A stretch of DNA of 6,249 nucleotides from Nitrosomonadales bacterium. Lineage in GTDB: Bacteria > Pseudomonadota > Gammaproteobacteria > Burkholderiales > SG8-41. How positions within the stretch are numbered: position 1 is the first letter of the stretch; every line of letters starts with the position of its first letter. The DNA is taken from contig VFLF01000281.1 in assembly GCA_009885185.1 (NCBI GenBank), positions 1 to 6,249 on the forward strand, written 5' to 3'. The position numbers and the translations under genes are program-made. Positions 5,123-6,249 of this stretch are shown in pieces. The notes under the pieces are model-generated. The model worked only from the letters and a program-made list of their open reading frames with translations, did no database searches and had not been told where the DNA came from.

Positions 5123-6043
5123 ATGAACACCCAACATCCGGTTGCCGCCGAACTGCCGCCGCACGGCTACATCATCACCAAGCCCGTACCGGGTTCGGAC
5201 ATTTCCGCCGATTACACCTTTGTGCTCACGCGCGACGAGATCTACGTGCCTATCGCCGTGCGCAAACCCATGGGTGACGGCCCGTTCCCGGCGATCATCA
5301 TGGGGCGCGGCAACGGGCGCGGCGGCCTGCCGCTGGTGGAACAAAAAGTTGCGCTCTACAGCACCCTGCAGGACAAAATGATCGCGCGCGGCTACGTGGT
5401 GGTTTACGTCAATTACCGCAACGAGATTCCGTATCACTATGAAACGCGCCAGGCGGCACGCAACGTGGCGGACGATATCGCCAACGAGGGCCGCACGCTG
5501 AAATCCACCGCCATCGTGGATCACGACGATTTGCAGACGGCGATCAAGTACGTGCGCTCGCTGCCCTTCGTCAAACCGGACAAAGTAGGCTGCGTGGGCA
5601 TCAGTCACGGTGGCGAAACCATTTTGAAAGCCGCCGCCGAAATGGATTTCACCTGCGGCGTGGCCATTGAAGGCGCATCGCATGAATTCCTCACGGTGGA
5701 TACCGGCCCCAATGCGCCGCGCATCGGCAGCGAGGTGCAATACAACGATGTCAACGTCGCGCGCAAAAATGCCAACAAGGCACGCGCGATGGAGCGCATC
5801 CGCGGCATCAACACGCCGATCCTACACATCGGCCGCGATCACGATCATCTGCAAGGCATTTTCAAACTCGCGCACGAGTGGATGGCCGAGGCGGGCAAGG
5901 ATTCCACCTGGGCAAGCTTCGATCACCCCGCGCACGGCTATCCGTTTATCGAGCGCGGCGCGGATGGATCGTTTAATCCGAATCCGGCGCAGCAGGCGGC
6001 GTTTGATTTATTCATGAATTATTTCGATCAGCGTTTGAAATAA
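5123..6043 (+). CDS. Alpha/beta hydrolase of the dienelactone hydrolase / S9 peptidase-like type
   Basis: A 306-residue cytoplasmic alpha/beta hydrolase without signal peptide. The nucleophile elbow is GISHGG (159-164) with S161; the acid is D239 or D241 in HIGRDHDH (235-242); the histidine is most likely H271 in DHPAHGYPF. The glycine-rich MGRGNGRGG loop (60-68) sits where the oxyanion-hole loop is expected after the first core strands, and YVVVYVNYR (91-99) is the next strand. An N-terminal extension of about 40 residues forms a beta segment of the kind seen in S9-like esterases. The likely reaction is hydrolysis of an ester, lactone or C-C bond; the substrate is unknown. The start at 5123 is supported by AAAGG with 6-nt spacing. 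It is divergent from the aromatic catabolic operon and followed by a 2-hydroxyacid dehydrogenase gene after 51 nt. A role in the same pathway is possible but rests only on proximity. Confidence 0.88.
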   Translation: MNTQHPVAAELPPHGYIITKPVPGSDISADYTFVLTRDEIYVPIAVRKPMGDGPFPAIIMGRGNGRGGLPLVEQKVALYSTLQDKMIARGYVVVYVNYRNEIPYHYETRQAARNVADDIANEGRTLKSTAIVDHDDLQTAIKYVRSLPFVKPDKVGCVGISHGGETILKAAAEMDFTCGVAIEGASHEFLTVDTGPNAPRIGSEVQYNDVNVARKNANKARAMERIRGINTPILHIGRDHDHLQGIFKLAHEWMAEAGKDSTWASFDHPAHGYPFIERGADGSFNPNPAQQAAFDLFMNYFDQRLK

Positions 6044-6065
6044 CAACGAACGTATCTAATTGTTA

Positions 6066-6081
6066 TTAAAAAACTTTTTAA
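6066..6081. other. AT-rich perfect inverted repeat between hydrolase and dehydrogenase genes
   Basis: TTAAAAA, AC, TTTTTAA in a 51-bp gap that is strikingly AT-rich compared with the surrounding genes. There is no GC stem, so it is not a standard intrinsic terminator for the hydrolase. It could be an unstructured leader that helps translation initiation of the next gene, part of a promoter, or chance in AT-rich DNA. Confidence 0.35.
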
Positions 6082-6094
6082 AAGACACTTTCTC

Positions 6095-6249
6095 ATGAAA
6101 ATCGCCGTCATTCACGACTACGCCGACGTAATGCGCACCACCCGCGCCTATCCCAAACTGCAAGCCGCTGGGCATCAGGCGATGATTTACAACGACGCCT
6201 ATCTCGACCCGGCGCGCGTGGTCGAGCAGGTTAAGGGCAACGATGTCCT
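6095..6249 (+). CDS. D-isomer specific 2-hydroxyacid dehydrogenase, N-terminal fragment (cut by window edge)
   Basis: Only the first 51 full codons are present. The opening MKIAVIHDYADVMRT, then YPKLQAAGHQAMIYND (19-34), resembles the N-terminal catalytic-domain strand and helix of the SerA/D-2-hydroxyacid dehydrogenase family, which reduces 2-oxo acids to D-2-hydroxy acids with NAD(P)H or does the reverse. The NAD-binding GxGxxG motif and catalytic Arg/Glu/His lie beyond the right edge, so activity cannot be judged. The ATG at 6095 has only a weak AAAAGA upstream as ribosome binding site, in an AT-rich leader. It probably shares a transcript with the hydrolase gene 51 nt before it, as no terminator is seen between them. 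Confidence 0.72.
   Translation, partial: MKIAVIHDYADVMRTTRAYPKLQAAGHQAMIYNDAYLDPARVVEQVKGNDV

Noticed and set aside
5117..5740. Minus-strand open frame of 207 residues opposite the alpha/beta hydrolase
   Set aside because: Antisense shadow; the plus strand carries the catalytic triad and a suitable ribosome binding site.

Overview
The window looks like chromosomal DNA of a GC-rich betaproteobacterium, most likely Burkholderiales or a relative. The reasons are a Bug/TctC-type periplasmic solute receptor, a family hugely expanded in that group, GC-biased codon use, and a TTCCCGC-GAAA-GCGGGAA REP-like repeat of a kind common in proteobacteria. This placement is inference. No mobile element gene, CRISPR array, tRNA or rRNA was found.

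Layout. A tight seven-gene block runs on the minus strand, from about 4905 down to the left edge. In transcription order it holds: a Bug/TctC receptor (4905-3946); a short LigA-like dioxygenase subunit (3943-3668); a LigB-like class III extradiol dioxygenase (3675-2839); a Pht5-type 4,5-dihydroxyphthalate decarboxylase homologue (2815-1826); two diverged class II aldolase/adducin-fold proteins (1809-1060 and 1027-344), the first resembling PhtC-type dihydroxyphthalate decarboxylases; and an AroE-like shikimate dehydrogenase cut by the window edge (340-1). Gaps are 2 nt, an 8-nt overlap, 23, 16, 32 and 3 nt, so this is very probably one operon. A 217-bp divergent intergenic region (4906-5122) carries an 81-bp REP doublet. 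On the plus strand follow an alpha/beta hydrolase of the dienelactone-hydrolase/S9 type (5123-6043), a 51-bp AT-rich gap, and the start of a D-isomer 2-hydroxyacid dehydrogenase (6095 to the edge).

How the genes may work together (inference). The minus-strand block reads as a catabolic module for a carboxylated or hydroxylated aromatic acid. The receptor binds the acid in the periplasm, one or more non-oxidative decarboxylases (Pht5-type and/or class II aldolase-type) remove a ring carboxyl from a dihydroxylated intermediate, and LigAB opens the resulting catechol ring by meta cleavage. The AroE-like protein, which lacks two usual shikimate-binding residues, could be a dehydrogenase for a related alicyclic or ring-cleavage intermediate. 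The divergent hydrolase and 2-hydroxyacid dehydrogenase could handle ester/lactone and 2-oxo-acid intermediates, but only proximity supports that link. No ring hydroxylase, membrane permease or regulator lies in the window, so the true substrate cannot be read from it. The most unusual points are the presence of two unrelated decarboxylase-type families in one operon, the altered AroE-like active site, and the REP doublet sitting 28 bp before the first gene of the operon.
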